A DNA stretch of 64,000 nucleotides from Heterohyrax brucei. Taxonomy: Eukaryota; Chordata; Mammalia; Hyracoidea; Procaviidae. Positions 31,953 through 43,309 of this stretch are shown here, piece after piece. The notes under the pieces were generated by a model that saw only the letters and a program-made list of their open reading frames with translations, had not been told where the DNA came from and did not search any database. The stretch covers positions 88,911,049 through 88,975,048 of the forward strand of contig CM053156.1 of NCBI GenBank assembly GCA_028571685.1, written 5' to 3'. The position numbers were made by a program, and so were the translations under genes. The stretch's first letter is position 1. Every line of letters starts with the position of its first letter.

Positions 31953-32330
31953 ACCAGGACATTAACATTTTCTGTCTTAAATGCAAAAGATATTGCCTCG
32001 TACGTGGTATATCCTTTTATTTTTGTGGTGTAGTATTATGACACAATGCAATAATACCATTGTGTTTTACAATTAAGTATGAGGTTAATGATATTTCATG
32101 ATTAATTTTATTTGATCAGTCAATGGTTCTGATTACGTTTCTTCGCTCTTACACTTAGAAAGGATTTCCCTGGACTGAGGATTACATGTGAACGTATCTA
32201 ATTCTTTTCAGTTTCATTTTCAACATTAACTATGCAATCAAGCTAGATAATGTTTTCTCTGCTCTCGGTATCAGCTAGCTGAGTTGTACCTTTTTTGGCA
32301 TTTAGGCTGAGATGTCAAAGGGTCCAACAG
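31953..32330. other. Unassigned AT-rich sequence
   Basis: No repeat recognised. AT-rich with low CpG, resembling single-copy intergenic DNA. Confidence 0.3.
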
Positions 32331-32334
32331 TCAG

Positions 32335-32735
32335 GAAGCTTGTTGCTGTCCCCTGATGTCCTGTCAGCTCTGACTCATGGTGACCTCAGGTGCCACAGAA
32401 GGAAATGCTGCCCAGCCCTGTCCATGTTTATCCCAGCCGGCCCCAGTCAGTCCCTGCTGTGACTGCCGTGTGTTCTGAGTGCCTTCCAACCTGGAAGGAG
32501 CATCTTCAAGTCCTGTGCCTGACTATGCTCTGTTGCGGTCCATGGGATTTCCCCTTCTCAAAGTAGATCACCAGGCTTGTCTTCTTTCTGCCTCAGTCTG
32601 GAACCTTCCCTAAAACCTACTCACCGTGGGCAATCCTGCTGGTGTTTGAAATACCAGTGGCATAGTTGCAGTAGGCATCCTGGCAACAGGAACGTCACCA
32701 CAGCGTGACAAGCTGACTGACAGGTGGCAGTGCCG
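32335..32735 (-). mobile_element. Internally deleted RTE-derived element, reverse
   Basis: 3' end on the left ('gatgtcctgtcagctctgactcatggtgacctcagg'), then leader-region blocks: 'tcaaagtagatcaccaggcttgtc', 'gtttgaaataccagtggcatagttgc' and 'caccacagcgtgacaagctgac'. Coding region absent. One of the clearest copies of this derivative. Confidence 0.85.
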
Positions 32736-34670
32736 GCCGATGGCAGCTCTGGTACACCGTCGTGGACACGTCCCGCTGTCCCTCCCTGCTGAATCGTGGC
32801 CATTCCTGCTGTCCCATAAACCACCTGGACGCTCGTCTCTCTGGGAGCGTCTGCTCAGTGTCCTGAGTCCACCTTTCCCTTTATAATCCTACAAACTGAG
32901 GACTTGGCAGGAAGCTCTGCTTTCCGAGTATTTCTTTGCTCTTTCTATTTATTTGTTCTTCAACATGAAATTTAGAATATTTTTGTCAACTTGTGAAAGA
33001 AAAGAAAACCTATTTGCTTTTTATTACCATTCACTAGATCTATAAATTAATCAGACAGTTGTGAATTCCTTCCCAGTAGTAAGTTACAAGATGTAGCAGC
33101 CTTCCTGTAGGTTTGGTAAGCCTACATGTTAATTTCACTACCACTTAGTGTTGCTCCCTTCAGCGCGACGTCGACTTTATTGGTAAGCATGGCATATGTC
33201 CGTCTCCATCTCGAGTAGGGTCTGTCTTCAGTCCTGTTTCTAACATCTTTGGTTTATATGTAGCAAATCTATTGATTGGTGTTTGTTTCGTGACCTGACA
33301 GATTACTGGATGCTCGTTACTTTTACACTTTGATTGATTTTATTGGCCTTTTAAGGTGATCAATGTCATCAGCCAAAAATAATTCATGCTCACATTTTCT
33401 AGAATTTTTGCCACAGCAGATAGTTTCTTATTTTATTGTGTGGGCTATGTGGTCATCAAGGATGGAAGATAAAATCAGTGATAACAGGTATTTTGGTCTT
33501 TCCCTTTTATGAGGAGTGGGATTCTCATTTTAACTCCTTCTACTATGGCCACATCACCCAGGGCCTGAATTCTGTAGTCCAGCTTGGACATTCCCAGGCT
33601 GGTCATCAAGACTTAAGTATAAACATGTCCTTTCCTGTCTTACTAAGACAACCAGAAACAATGTTGGCTAAACCAGCAGTTCTGCAGATGGAGCACAGCA
33701 CATTCACTGACAGTTCTGCTTTCAAAGGGTGAATTAGGGCCGAGGAGGGAGGATAAAGTGAAAACATCAGGACAGGAGAACATGGGCCTGGGAGCAGGAC
33801 CCCTGGGGTGTGGCAGCTCCAGCAGCCACCAGATGTATGAATGGAGTAGACCGCTTGGGCCGTGGCTTCATGTTGTGTCAAGTGAGGTCCTAATGGCGTG
33901 CATCTGTTGGGAGTTGCATAGATGCTGCCCACACACCGAGTTAGGCCACCTGGGTTTTAGCTGGTGTCCTTTCTGCAGGAGACAGACCTGGTGACCTGCT
34001 TCCGTGAAGACAGAAGCCTACGATGCTCCCTTAAAGGTGACGGTCTCACTGCGGAGCAGTCCCGCTCTAACACGGCATCACTGTGCATTGAAAAGAACTA
34101 GCAGTGTTTTTCTTATTGGAGGAATTCGTGGAAATTTATGATTTTCTTTTCACATTTTTTTTGTTATTTTCCACAATACACATGTAGATTTTGCATTAAC
34201 TTTATTCTAAAGCACTTTATATGTTTACATCTATTGTGTATGTAAGCTTTTGGCTACCGTATGTTCTAACTTGTTTGGGTGACATATAGAAGAACCATTG
34301 TTTTGTTTGTTTATCTATTATTTTTTAAACAACCAGAAAATTATTACAATAACAATAAATGAATAAAATCAAAGGCAGACAACTCTGATGAGTTAAAAGT
34401 CTGCAGACGACAAGACAGGTCCAAGAAGAAGGATGGGAGGGTGTCAAGTACAAGAGGAGTGACTGGGAGAAGAGGCAGTGGGTGCATGGTGGTGGGTGCA
34501 TCCACACGGTGACCACGTCCAGGCCTCATGAGGTGGCGCTGTCCTGGACTGCAGGCTCCCATGTGGAGGGACTCTGTCCTGAAGAGAAGCTGAAGGTGCC
34601 TAGAGATGGGGCTCCCGTAGTCAGCTGGATCTCAGGGGAGAGACAGGACAAGGTGCCGGTGAAATGGAGG
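32736..34670. other. Unassigned sequence, about 1.9 kb
   Basis: No repeat I can name. It is AT-leaning up to 33,420 and more GC-rich after 33,730. The overlapping open frames at 33,436-33,994 show no domain. Confidence 0.3.
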
Positions 34671-34677
34671 CCCCAAC

Positions 34678-34850
34678 ACTGAGTGTCGTGACTCAGGCCG
34701 GGCATGGAGCAGGCAGGCAGACAGCTGTGTCCCTGCACTGGACGCAATGACCCAGGCTGCGAGTGGAGGACCCACAGACAGGTGACTGTGCCCCTTTACT
34801 GAATGCGGTGACAGGCTGGGCATGGAGGACGCAGACAGAAGGCTGGGCAC
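34678..34850. repeat. About 60-bp minisatellite, three units
   Basis: Units start at 34,678 (actgagtgtcg), 34,737 (actggacgca) and 34,798 (actgaatgcgg). Each continues with a 'cagg(c)..gggcatggag..g' segment, with spacing of 59 and 61 bases. Degenerate but phase-consistent. Confidence 0.75.
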
Positions 34851-35057
34851 CTGGAACCTGCAGGCCAGGTCACCCACTGAAGTGTTACCTTAGAACGGGT
34901 GCTCATCACTTTGCTGACACTTTCACAGTACCAGGGCTCTTCCGACTTTGGGAACTCTTCTTTTCCTCCTGCATGCTCTTCTTGTCTTTTCCTCTGTTTC
35001 CCTGCCTGTAGAGAGTCTCGGGAATCTTTGTTCTTTGTTGGAGCTGTTGTCGGAAGT

Positions 35058-35206
35058 CCTTGTTGTGCAGTGGTGACGCGCTCAGCTGCTGAGTGGAATG
35101 CGGGTGCTCCGAGGGAGATAGGTGACAGGCTGGGAGACTCTCCGGGGCAGTTGCCCCCTGGCCTGTAGGGCCGCTATGGCTTGGGATCCACGCAAAGACA
35201 ACAGGT
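35058..35206 (+). repeat. AfroSINE-like SINE, forward, diverged
   Basis: Head 'ttgttgtgcagtggtgacgcgctcagctgctg', body 'gactctccggggcagttgccccctggcctgtagggccgctatgg' and tail ending cgcaaagacaacagg. Confidence 0.8.
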
Positions 35207-35782
35207 TTTTGGTTTCTGAGCTGTTTTGCCTTATTTTCTTATTTCTAGTAGCAACTTTTCATATATAAATACTTGTCTAGACAACTAATTTCGTTTGATT
35301 TGAATGGTCTTGCTTCTTTTCACTTTGGAAGAAGTCTGTACGATGAGGCTGGGTTAAATCCATCGGCACACGTCAGCTATGTCGTCATGTTTCCTCAGAC
35401 ATGGCTGTGTGGAGATAAAAAGCCAAAGGCGTGCTGGGTGCTGCTGGGTGCTGCTGGGTGCTCCTTTCACCTTATGACTCAGATGTGAGATGAGGGGCCA
35501 CTGATGACCAAGTCCCAACACTCACTGACTTTCTTCTTTATTTCTGAAATGCTTGGTTCTTTCTGTGGAAAATACAAGCATGTTTGTAGAGGAACATTTG
35601 TAGGCCAAAGTCATTCGTTGCCCCCGTATTCAAAGATAACGACTTCTAATACTTTGTACATTTTTTCCCGTTCAAAAAATTTATTTCTTTTGTGTGTGTG
35701 TGTGTGTTTGTGATTTTAACACACCTTAACACAGCCATAAATGTGTGCGTGCCATACAGAAGAATGTTTTATAAGCAAGTCT
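35207..35782. other. Unassigned sequence with short tandem repeats
   Basis: Contains three copies of the 10-mer gctgggtgct at about 35,434-35,463 and a TG run at 35,690-35,708. Otherwise no family is recognised. Confidence 0.4.
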
Positions 35783-36242
35783 GTTATTGTTAGGTGCCAC
35801 TGAGGTGGTTTCCCGTCATAGAAACCCTATTGACGATGGAACGAGACGCCGCCTGGTCCCCTGCCATCCTCCCCGTGTTTGAGCCCACTGCTGCAGGCAC
35901 TGTGTCAGTCCCTCTACCTAACGGTGCTCTTTTTCACGGACACTAATTTACCAAACATAATGTCCTTCTCCAGGGACTGATTGTTCCCGATCACATGCCC
36001 AGAGCATGTGAGACGAGGTTTTGCCATCCTCACCTCTAAGAAGCGCTGTGACTCTACTTCTTCCCAGACAGCTGGGTTTGTTGGTTCTTCCGACAGTCTG
36101 TGGTATGCCCACCAGTCTTCCCCAGCACCATCACTCAAATACATCGGTTACTCTTCGGTCTTCCCTCTTCACTGCCCAGCTCTTGCACGCATACCAGGGG
36201 TCTGAAGACACCACGGCATGGGTCAGACACCACAGAGCGACA
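35783..36242 (-). mobile_element. RTE LINE 3' fragment, reverse
   Basis: Continuous reverse RTE 3' end: 'ttgttaggtgccactgag', 'gtgtcagtccctctacc', 'accaaacataatgtccttctccagggactg', 'cagacagctgggtttgttggttcttcc' and 'ctcttcggtcttcc', ending near 'ggcatgggtcagacacc'. Minus-strand open frame 35,914-36,144 preserves a degraded end of the RTE protein. Confidence 0.92.
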
Positions 36243-36342
36243 GATGGCAGACACAGGGGGTAATGAGGTGCCAGTCGTGGAAAGTTAGGCAGGTGGCATA
36301 CTGTTCCATGGAGAGTTACCCTATCCTTTTCCCTGAATTGTA

Positions 36343-36415
36343 GTTACAGGTGTGCCTGGCTGATAGTAAGTCCTCAATAAATATTTGATGACAGAATGAA
36401 TGAACGGGTGAGCCA
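36343..36415 (+). repeat. MIR/L2 3' tail
   Basis: 'gtgtgcctggctgatagtaagtcctcaataaatatttgatgacagaatgaatgaac' matches the shared MIR/L2 3' end (cctggcacatagtaggcgctcaataaa type). Confidence 0.75.
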
Positions 36416-37145
36416 CGAGAATTACGTCATTCAGAGCAACACACATGCCGTCTGATCAATGATTTATCTGTACTTCCTTCAAGAGAGACCACCTTTAGGA
36501 AGATTCAGCTTTCATCTGGGGTGAAGGCGTCAGGGTCCAGAAACAATGCCTGGGTTTGCATAACAGGCAAGGGAAGTGGATGCAGGGATGACTTTTGATG
36601 CTGGTTTTAAGACACAACTGCCACCCCCGCCCACGAGGCCCAAAGCACCCAGATCTAGCTACCATCTCAGGCCACCCCTGAGCTCTGCAGACAGCCCACG
36701 CCCGAGTCCCCTCAGAATACCCGTCTCTGGTCCTGCCTGTGCAGGAATACGGTCCTCACAGACTCCTTCAGCTCACTGGGTCTTTTTTTTTGTTTTTTCC
36801 TTTTTTCCCACTTTGCTGTGAACATCCTTTCTGTTCTCAGTCAATGCACACATGTTTATTCAGCTTCTGTTGTCTTATTGATTATGTTCTACTTGGCAAA
36901 TGTTTACTGATGCTGATTCCGGAAGGACAGGGTGAGTACGGATCTCCGAGCAAATGTGGAGACATCACCCCACAGCTGCAAGAAGAGTGGGTAGGAGCCG
37001 AGTGGCACGTGGGCTCCTTATGGGCTCTGAGGGCCCAGGTTCCACACAGGATGTGGTGGCCGGTGTGTCACATGTCCACCAGGGGAGGGTGAAAGACGGC
37101 GTGTCTGCTTCGGTTTGGATCCAGAAAGCAAGTTTCGAAAGCAGT
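36416..37145. other. Unassigned sequence
   Basis: No repeat recognised apart from a T-rich run near 36,781-36,810. Overlapping plus-strand frames have no domain. Confidence 0.3.
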
Positions 37146-37149
37146 GGCC

Positions 37150-37312
37150 TTCCTCTTTCCTGTCTCTTCTCCTCCTCCCCACCTCCTCCTTTTACTCCTT
37201 CCTTCCCTCCTTCCTTCTACCTTTCTTCCCTAGCTCTCTCTCTTCACCCTTCCTTCTCATTTTTAGTTTCTCCATCCTTCCCTCCCTGTCTCCCTCCCTT
37301 TACCTGTTTCCT
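37150..37312. repeat. Polypyrimidine tract
   Basis: Nearly pure C/T on the + strand (tcctt/ccttcc mixture). The run can favour triplex formation, and it explains the serine/leucine/phenylalanine-rich spurious frames over it. Confidence 0.85.
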
Positions 37313-37918
37313 TAAAAAATCCATTCCGAGTTGACTGCGTCTCTCCTCAGTTTACAACATGACACCTTGATCGATTCATTGAAGCCTTTTTCCGTTTCAC
37401 TCTATTTTCGCGTCATCCCCACCTTCCCCTCTGTTCTGGTCCCCCCGGGGCGCCCTCTCTAGCAGGTGCTATGTGTCTTATAAAGCCTGCATATGCCCTC
37501 CTAGACCATGAGCATCAGGGTGCAGCGTGTGCTCAGAATCCTGCTCTGTTTCTTGCATTTTCCACTTGGCACAGCATTCTGCAACCGCCTGCCCACACTG
37601 CTGCGTGCGTGTCTCGTCTGCTGTTCTGACCATGGGGAGCTTTGCTCAGCCTGCGTCCACACCCCACCTCCGCAGAGAGGAGAATTCATCTGTCTTCACC
37701 TTCCCGGCCCCTGCAGCAAGGTTCCTGAGCACCCTGGAACACGGCTGCACCGGAATCATCCGCAGGATGTCTTGGGCAACCACTTTAAGCACTTCCCCGG
37801 GGCACGAGGTGGGTCAGAAGATTCTGTCACCTCTGGAGCAGGTGAGCTGGAGAGACCAGCCGTGTGTGCTCCCTTCTGGGAGAGCATATGTGTCACTGGC
37901 TACATACGAAAAGAGCCA
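37313..37918. other. Unassigned GC-rich sequence
   Basis: Two plus-strand frames (37,508-37,927 and 37,527-37,931) overlap in different phases with no recognised domain. Both are judged to be chance frames in GC-rich DNA. Confidence 0.3.
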
Positions 37919-37920
37919 GA

Positions 37921-38085
37921 AAGATAAATAACAGGTGATAGGTGGATACATGAGTAGGCAGGTAGACAGATGACAGGTAGATGACAGTCGGTGGGTACAT
38001 AGGGAGGGGAGTGGGTAGGGGGGTGGCTGGATGGGCGACAGCTAAATGGGCGGGCAGGCAGACAGAGAGACAGAGGAATAGATGA
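37921..38085. repeat. Degenerate GATA/GGTA/GGCA simple repeat
   Basis: Tetranucleotide-like repetition of gata, ggta, gaca and ggca variants across about 160 bases. It abuts the internally deleted RTE derivative on the right. Confidence 0.8.
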
Positions 38086-38089
38086 AAAT

Positions 38090-38485
38090 GAGCAGCTGCT
38101 GTCAGGTCAGCTCTGGCTCACGGCTCTGTGTTCCCAACAGAAGAAAATGTTGCCCAGTCTGGTGCCATCCTCACAACTGCCAGGGTGATCGGCTCCCCTG
38201 GACGCTCTGGTGCCAGTCCATCTCAGGGAGGGTTTGCCCCGCCCTGCCGGCCCTGCCTCGCCAAGCGCGCTCTCCTCCTCCAGGGCTGGCTCTTTCCCAG
38301 TTATGCGCCCAAGGCAAGCGGGCTGGACCCCGTTCTGTTGTGATGCACAAGGTTTTCACCAGCTGGCTTTCACAAGCAGATAGCCAGGTCTTTCTACCTC
38401 ATCGCCGAATCCTGGGAGCTCCACTGTGAGCTGCCCACCATGGGTGACCTGCTGGCATTTGAAATGCCAGTGCACAGCTTCCAGC
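38090..38485 (-). mobile_element. Internally deleted RTE-derived element, reverse
   Basis: 3' end on the left ('cagctgctgtcaggtcagctctggctcac') and 'cccaacagaagaaaatgttgcc'. It then switches to leader blocks including 'ttcacaagcagatagccaggtctttc' and 'ggcatttgaaatgccagtgcacagcttccagcctcac'. Confidence 0.8.
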
Positions 38486-39262
38486 CTCACTGCATCTCTG
38501 CCTGTCAAACAAAAGAGAAGAGAAATGCATGCTGGAACCTCAAGACGAGTCCTGCGGTGCTGAAGATCTGACAGGAGAGGCTCCCTTGCTGCTGAGCTTG
38601 ACTCTTGAAGAAGTCTCCTGGAGCTGAGAAGTCCCCTTCTCACTTGTCCACCTGGCCCTGGTGTGCACCTGGCACGCCACACAGAGTACCCCTGACAAGC
38701 CGTGTGCGCAGCTGGCCTTCCTAGTGGAAGGGGCTGACCCTGCTGTGTCCTCTGCTCTCCCAGACCACTGGCTCCTCTCATGGTCTATTTTCATGACTCT
38801 ATCATGGAACAGTTTCCATAATCTCCAAACAACCCTGACAGTGGAGACTCTGGGACAATCAGTCCCTTGCAAAGCCCTGCCGAGTGTCTTGTGGAAGCGT
38901 TTGTGTTCAGTGTCCAGACTGTCAGAGCAAAGGTGCCTGAGGAGACCACCAGGTGACAACAGCCCCTGCTGGTGTGTCAGCAGAAGGGAGGCTGGGCCTT
39001 TGGATGTCCTGACCACAGAAGGTAGAGCACCTTTCCTGGTGGGGTTCCTGGGGCCCCTCCCTCAGCCTGCACTGGCCCACTTAACGATGGCTTCTAATAG
39101 AAGATTGGGGGGAGCTTCATAAACCAAGTTGCCAAGTCCAAAGAGAGAGAGGAGAAGCACTTAATGGCTTTGATTGAAGAAGAAACACTTAAAGGTGAGA
39201 TTTACAATTCAACTGCAGTGGTGGGCTGGAGTTACAGAACTCTCTAACACACGGCAAAAGAA
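38486..39262. other. Unassigned GC-rich sequence
   Basis: Open frames on both strands (minus 38,540-39,016 and plus 38,661-39,122) overlap and lack domains. No repeat recognised. Confidence 0.3.
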
Positions 39263-39264
39263 AC

Positions 39265-39464
39265 CAAACCAGACAGAACAACCCCTACCCATCAAGTCAG
39301 TTAGTTCCAGCTCTTGGCGAACCCCTGTGTTGCGGAGCAGAGCTGTGCTCCCTCGAGTTTTTCTGCCGTAATCTGTACAGAAGCAGAGCACCGGGTCTTG
39401 CTTCCGCAGAGCCGTCGGGCAGGCTTGAGCCGGCCACCTTTCTGTCCCATCACACAGGGGCCTT
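39265..39464 (-). repeat. AfroSINE-like SINE, long subtype, reverse
   Basis: 'accaaaccagacagaacaacccctacccatcaagtcag' tail, 'cggagcagagctgtgctccctcgagttt' body, 'acagaagcagagcaccgggtc' middle and a terminal 'tcacacaggggcc'. Confidence 0.85.
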
Positions 39465-39467
39465 GAG

Positions 39468-39643
39468 ACTCATCATTGTCTGGTTGGTCCTGACTCACAT
39501 TGACCCTACAGGACAGAGTGGAACTGCCCCAAAGGGTTTTCAAGGTCACCATCTTGATCGAAATAGAGTGTCACATCTCTGTCTCATGGAGATCTTTTGG
39601 TCAGCAGTAAGCACTTCCACCACGGCGCCACCTGGGTTCCTCC
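39468..39643 (-). repeat. AfroSINE-like SINE, reverse
   Basis: Tail 'cattgtctggttggtcctgactcacattgaccc', body 'aggacagagtggaactgccccaaagggttttcaagg' and terminal 'ggcgccacctgggttcc'. A short unmatched stretch near 39,550-39,595 lengthens it. Confidence 0.85.
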
Positions 39644-39644
39644 A

Positions 39645-40220
39645 GGGACTCTCAGGTGAGGAGATAAGGTGCATACAGGATTGCCCTGAGGTCAGGAAAC
39701 CTTGGCCACTGTTTTGAGTCATGAAAATGCTAGACTTCGCAATGCCAGCCTTCCCTCTGCTGTCTCCTGGGAACTCCTGCCTCATCTATGCTGCTGGGTT
39801 CTCCTCTGTCGTACCCAGACAAACAGACGACTATCCCCTCTGTTAGCCAACAGGATATGCAGCGTGGGCTCGCTGATGTTTGGATCTGGGAGTCTTGGAT
39901 GTCCCACAAGAAAATGTGACTCTGAGAGCCAGCTGGGTCCCCTTGGGGGACTGCATTACAAGATGAGAAGAGACTCAGGCTGGATGGAGTCCCCCAGGAC
40001 TTGCTGAAGCAAGAAGGGAGGGATTTCTTATAGAGATACTATTTTCGGTAATAGGAGAGAGACAGCGTAACAGGTAGATGGGGGCTCAGGGGTGAAAAAA
40101 ACCAAAGAGGACTGAACTGGCCCCAGACGGACAGGTCAAACCCTGGCAGGTGAGCTCTGACCTCCCCTTCCCAACGTTCAGCCCTTTCAAGGACCAGGTG
40201 TTTTACACCACCTACTTTCC
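39645..40220. other. Unassigned sequence
   Basis: No repeat or coding signature recognised. Confidence 0.3.
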
Positions 40221-40224
40221 TCTA

Positions 40225-40412
40225 AGGAGCCTTTGTGGCACTGTGGGAAAGCACTCAGCTGCCAACCGAAAGCTCAGTGGTCGGAACCCACCGGCCCCTC
40301 CGTGGGAGAGTGCTGTGGCCGTCTCACCCTATGAAAATCAGAGACTTAGCAGCTCTGCGGAGCTCCTGACTCTGTTCTATGAGGTCACTATGGAGTGAAA
40401 TCAACTTGAAAG
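40225..40412 (+). repeat. AfroSINE-like SINE, forward
   Basis: Head 'aaggagcctttgtggcactgtgggaaagcactcagctgcc', 'aagctcagtggtcggaaccc' and tail 'ctgttctatgaggtcactatggagtgaaatcaacttg'. Some extra sequence sits in the middle near 40,320-40,360. Confidence 0.85.
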
Positions 40413-40579
40413 AGGGAGTTTTCTAAGCAGGAATGTACACTGGTGACAGAACTTTGGAGTGTGGTTTGTCCAGGACAGGGCATGGCAGTGAGTCTTGGGT
40501 GTCATTGGGAAGACTGGTCTTGAAACCTACCAGCAAGAGAGAAAGCTGCGTTCAGTCCCAGTGGCTGGAATGGGTCTTG

Positions 40580-40787
40580 AGGCTGTCCCTGGGTAGGGCA
40601 AATGGTTTGCATTCAATGCCTAATCTGAAAGTGGGCAGTTCAAACCAGCCAGGCTGTACTGCCCAAGAAAGGCCTGGCAAGCTACTTCCACAAAAAGTAC
40701 AGCTGAGAAAAACCTTATGGAACAGACTTACTGTGTATCACACAAGACTTCTAGGAGTTAGAACTGGCTTCACGGAAACAAAATGTT
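40580..40787 (+). repeat. AfroSINE-like SINE, long subtype, forward
   Basis: Head 'gtccctgggtagggcaaatggtttgc', B-box-like 'aaagtgggcagttcaaacc', 'aagaaaggcctggcaagctacttcc' middle, 'gaaaaaccttatgg' body and a tail near 40,755-40,785. Confidence 0.88.
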
Positions 40788-40799
40788 TTGTGTTTTATC

Positions 40800-41555
40800 A
40801 GCATGAGTGGCACAAACTGTCCCTGTCCTTGTATTCTGCCAGAGAGGTATCACTCAAAGAGTGCCATGTCAGCAGTCAGCTGGCCTTGGCTTCTCAGGGG
40901 TCCAGTGCAGGTAACTAGATCCCCAGATGATTGCCACGAGAGCCAGGGCTTCGGAAGCTCTGGGCGGAGGACTTGTTCCTTGTTTACGAGCCCTCCCTCC
41001 CTCCCAGGGAACATGATACTGCCATGGAGTTAAACCCCTGCTCTGCCCGCCACCGTTACTGTGAGCAATAGCATTTTGTAGTAACCCATGTACAAAGTAC
41101 GCAACACTGCTGAGGATTTAGCCAACAAATGAAACCCCCAAATTCCACTCCAAAATTTTCCTTATTTGTTGGCTTTAGGAAACAGGGCCCTAATTGGCCG
41201 TTGAGTAAGTGTGGCGTGATTTACGCAATCACTCCCCTAGATTGATCTTGCTGCCTCTCCAGTTAAATGACAGTCACTGCCAGTGTGTTTCACTAACACG
41301 TCCCCTTCTTCCCCGACCTACAGGAGCTGACATATTTATTAAAGCATTTGGATCCTTTAGAGACAGAGTAATAAGAAGAGGGTGTCAGTTTTGCATGATG
41401 AAATGAGTCAATAAACAGAAATGCATGGTGACATTGGATACAGGGAGCCACAATGGGACAATGTACAGTTGTGCTGTCACAGAGAAACATTATTTAGAAC
41501 AACCACAAAACAGCCAGAGAATCAAGTTCCATTATTAAACAGATACTTTAGATCC
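40800..41555. other. Unassigned sequence
   Basis: No recognised repeat. 41,090-41,420 is evenly composed, without simple repeats, and could be single-copy conserved DNA. That is inference only. Confidence 0.3.
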
Positions 41556-41559
41556 CAAG

Positions 41560-41583
41560 GGTGTGTGTGGGTGTGTGTGTGTT
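41560..41583. repeat. GT microsatellite
   Basis: A short run of gtgtgtg with a few ggg interruptions immediately before a reverse SINE. Confidence 0.85.
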
Positions 41584-41792
41584 TGTTGCTGTTAAGTGCC
41601 ATTAAGTCAATTTTCAATCCATGGCAACCATGTGCGCTGGAGTAGAACCTCCCCTTTGGGCTTCCTAGCTGTTGGCCTTTAGAAGAAGAGGTCACCGTAT
41701 CTTCCTCCCCTAGAGCCACGAGGGGGGTTTGAACCACCAACTCTTCAGTTAGCGGCAAAGCACTGAAACATGCCACCTGCGCTCCTCGTCTG
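41581..41792 (-). repeat. AfroSINE/RTE-tail SINE, reverse
   Basis: 'ttgttgctgttaagtgccattaagtcaatt' tail, 'gaagaagaggtcaccgtatcttcctcccc' middle, 'gtttgaaccaccaactcttcagttagc' and a terminal 'gccacctgcgctcc'. Same subtype as the copy at 3,258. Confidence 0.88.
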
Positions 41793-42059
41793 CTTCTGTC
41801 CTTGGTGTTCCTTTCTTGATAGAATACCAAAGACTAGTTGAAGCCTTTGAGTTATGGCATTGGCCAAGAGTACTGAAAAGACCATGAACTAAACTAGCAG
41901 ATCTGTTTTGGAAGAAGTACAGCCAAGGTGCTCCTTGGAGGCAAGGATGGTGAGACTTCATCTCACGTATTTCAGACGTGTTATCAGGAGGGACTGGTCC
42001 CTAGAGAAGGAGATCATGCTTTGTAAAACAGAAGGTTGTCAAAAAAAGAGGAAGACTCT

Positions 42060-42722
42060 TAAAAGCTAGCAAGAAGCCATCTAAGAAGCATCAATTAGTA
42101 CCAACCCACCTGGAGCAAAGGAGAATGAACCCCAAAGACACAAGGACAATATGAGCGCAAGAGACAGAGAGGGAGCCCTAAACCAGAGATTCCATCAGCC
42201 TGAGACCAGGAGGACTAGATGGCGCCCAACTACCACCAGTGGCTGACCTGACAGCACATACAATAAACAGTCCCTGAAGAAGCAGGAGAAAAGTGGGGTG
42301 CAGCACTCGAACTCTAGTAAAAAGACCAGATTGGACAGGCTGACAGACTGAAGGGTCTCTAGAAGGTGTGGCTCCCAGACTCTCTGTCAGCCCAGAACTG
42401 AAACCATCCCTGAAGCCAACTCTCTAGACCAAGACTGGACTGGGCTGTAAGACACAAGATGATGCTCGTGAAGAAAGTGCTTCTTGGCTCAAGTAGATAC
42501 AGGAGACTAACAGGGCAGCTCCTGTCTGGAAGTAAGATGAGAAGGCAGAAGGGGACAGGAGCGGGCTGACCGAACACTGGAAATACAGGGAGGAGGTGAG
42601 GAGCATGCTTTCACACGGCAGTGAGGACAACTAGGGTCATGTAACAATCAGTGGGGAAGCTTTTGTATGACAAACTGACTTGCACTGTGAACTTACCACT
42701 GAGAGCACAATTTCAAAAAGAC
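42060..42722 (+). mobile_element. L1 3' UTR fragment inserted in RTE
   Basis: Blocks shared with 43,830-44,515: 'agccatctaagaagcat', 'caatatgagc', 'ccagaggaactagatggcgcccaactaccacc' type near 42,210, and 'ggctcccagactctct' near 42,370. The duplicated target aaagaggaaga(c)(t/c)ct occurs at about 42,045-42,059 and 42,723-42,737. No coding sequence. Confidence 0.8.
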
Positions 42723-42845
42723 AAAGAGGAAGACCCTCAGGGAGGCGGACTGGGCAGCGCCTCTGCCCTTGGGCTCGTGCGCCAGTGATGGTTGTGAGGA
42801 GGGCACAGGACCGGTCCGCATTTTGTCTGTTGTCCACAGGGTCAC

Positions 42846-43260
42846 AGTCCTAGACCAAAGTCTGGGTGTCGGCGTCAGGGGGAGGCTTTTTCTGTTGGCT
42901 CTGGAGGAAGGTCCTTGTAGACAGTCTTCCCCTGGACTGGAAACTTCTGGGAACTAGGGACCCCAGTTCCTTTCCAAAGGACGAGCTTTGCTCTGGGCAC
43001 TGCTTCTCGGTGGTCTGAAGGTCCCACCTCTCTCTGCTAGCCTCTTCCTTCTATAGCTCAAGAGACATTGCCTCAAGGCGCAGTGCAATCCTACACATTG
43101 AGTCCTGCGCCACCAACACAACTGCCGTACATCTTCCCTCAGTGACATCACAGAGGTGCCGGGTTTACGGCATACAAGACCATCACATAAGACCAGGAAT
43201 CACGGCTTAGTCACATTGCTGCACACACTTTAGGGAGAGCACAGTTCAATTCATGATCAC
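42846..43260 (+). repeat. Interspersed repeat 'A', copy 3, inserted in RTE
   Basis: Shares 'gtagacagtcttcccctggactgg', 'cagttcctttccaaagg', 'tatagctcaagagac' and the final 'gagagcacagttcaattcatgatc' with the other A copies. Removing 42,846-43,260 restores a continuous RTE tail, so A inserted after the RTE. Confidence 0.75.
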
Positions 43261-43309
43261 TGCCGCGAGTCAGAACCAACTCTGCAGCACCAGCAACAAC
43301 TAACAACAG

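Larger units (their letters stand above)
41835..43308 (+). mobile_element. RTE LINE 3' fragment split by two insertions
   Basis: RTE sequence lies at 41,835-42,059, about 42,723-42,845 and 43,261-43,308, in the order of an uninterrupted RTE 3' end. The first part includes 'tgttttggaagaagtacagcc' and 'ggagggactggtccctagagaaggagatc'. The second has 'gaagaccctcagggaggcggactgg' and 'ggcacaggaccgg'. The third is the tail 'gcgagtcagaaccaactctgcagcacc'. An L1 3' end and a repeat A fill the two gaps. Confidence 0.85.

Noticed and set aside
37508..37931. Two plus-strand frames of about 135-139 codons
   Set aside because: They overlap in different phases in GC-rich sequence and neither shows a motif, so at most one could be real and nothing favours either.
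38540..39122. Opposed 158- and 153-codon frames
   Set aside because: Antisense shadow pair without recognised domains.
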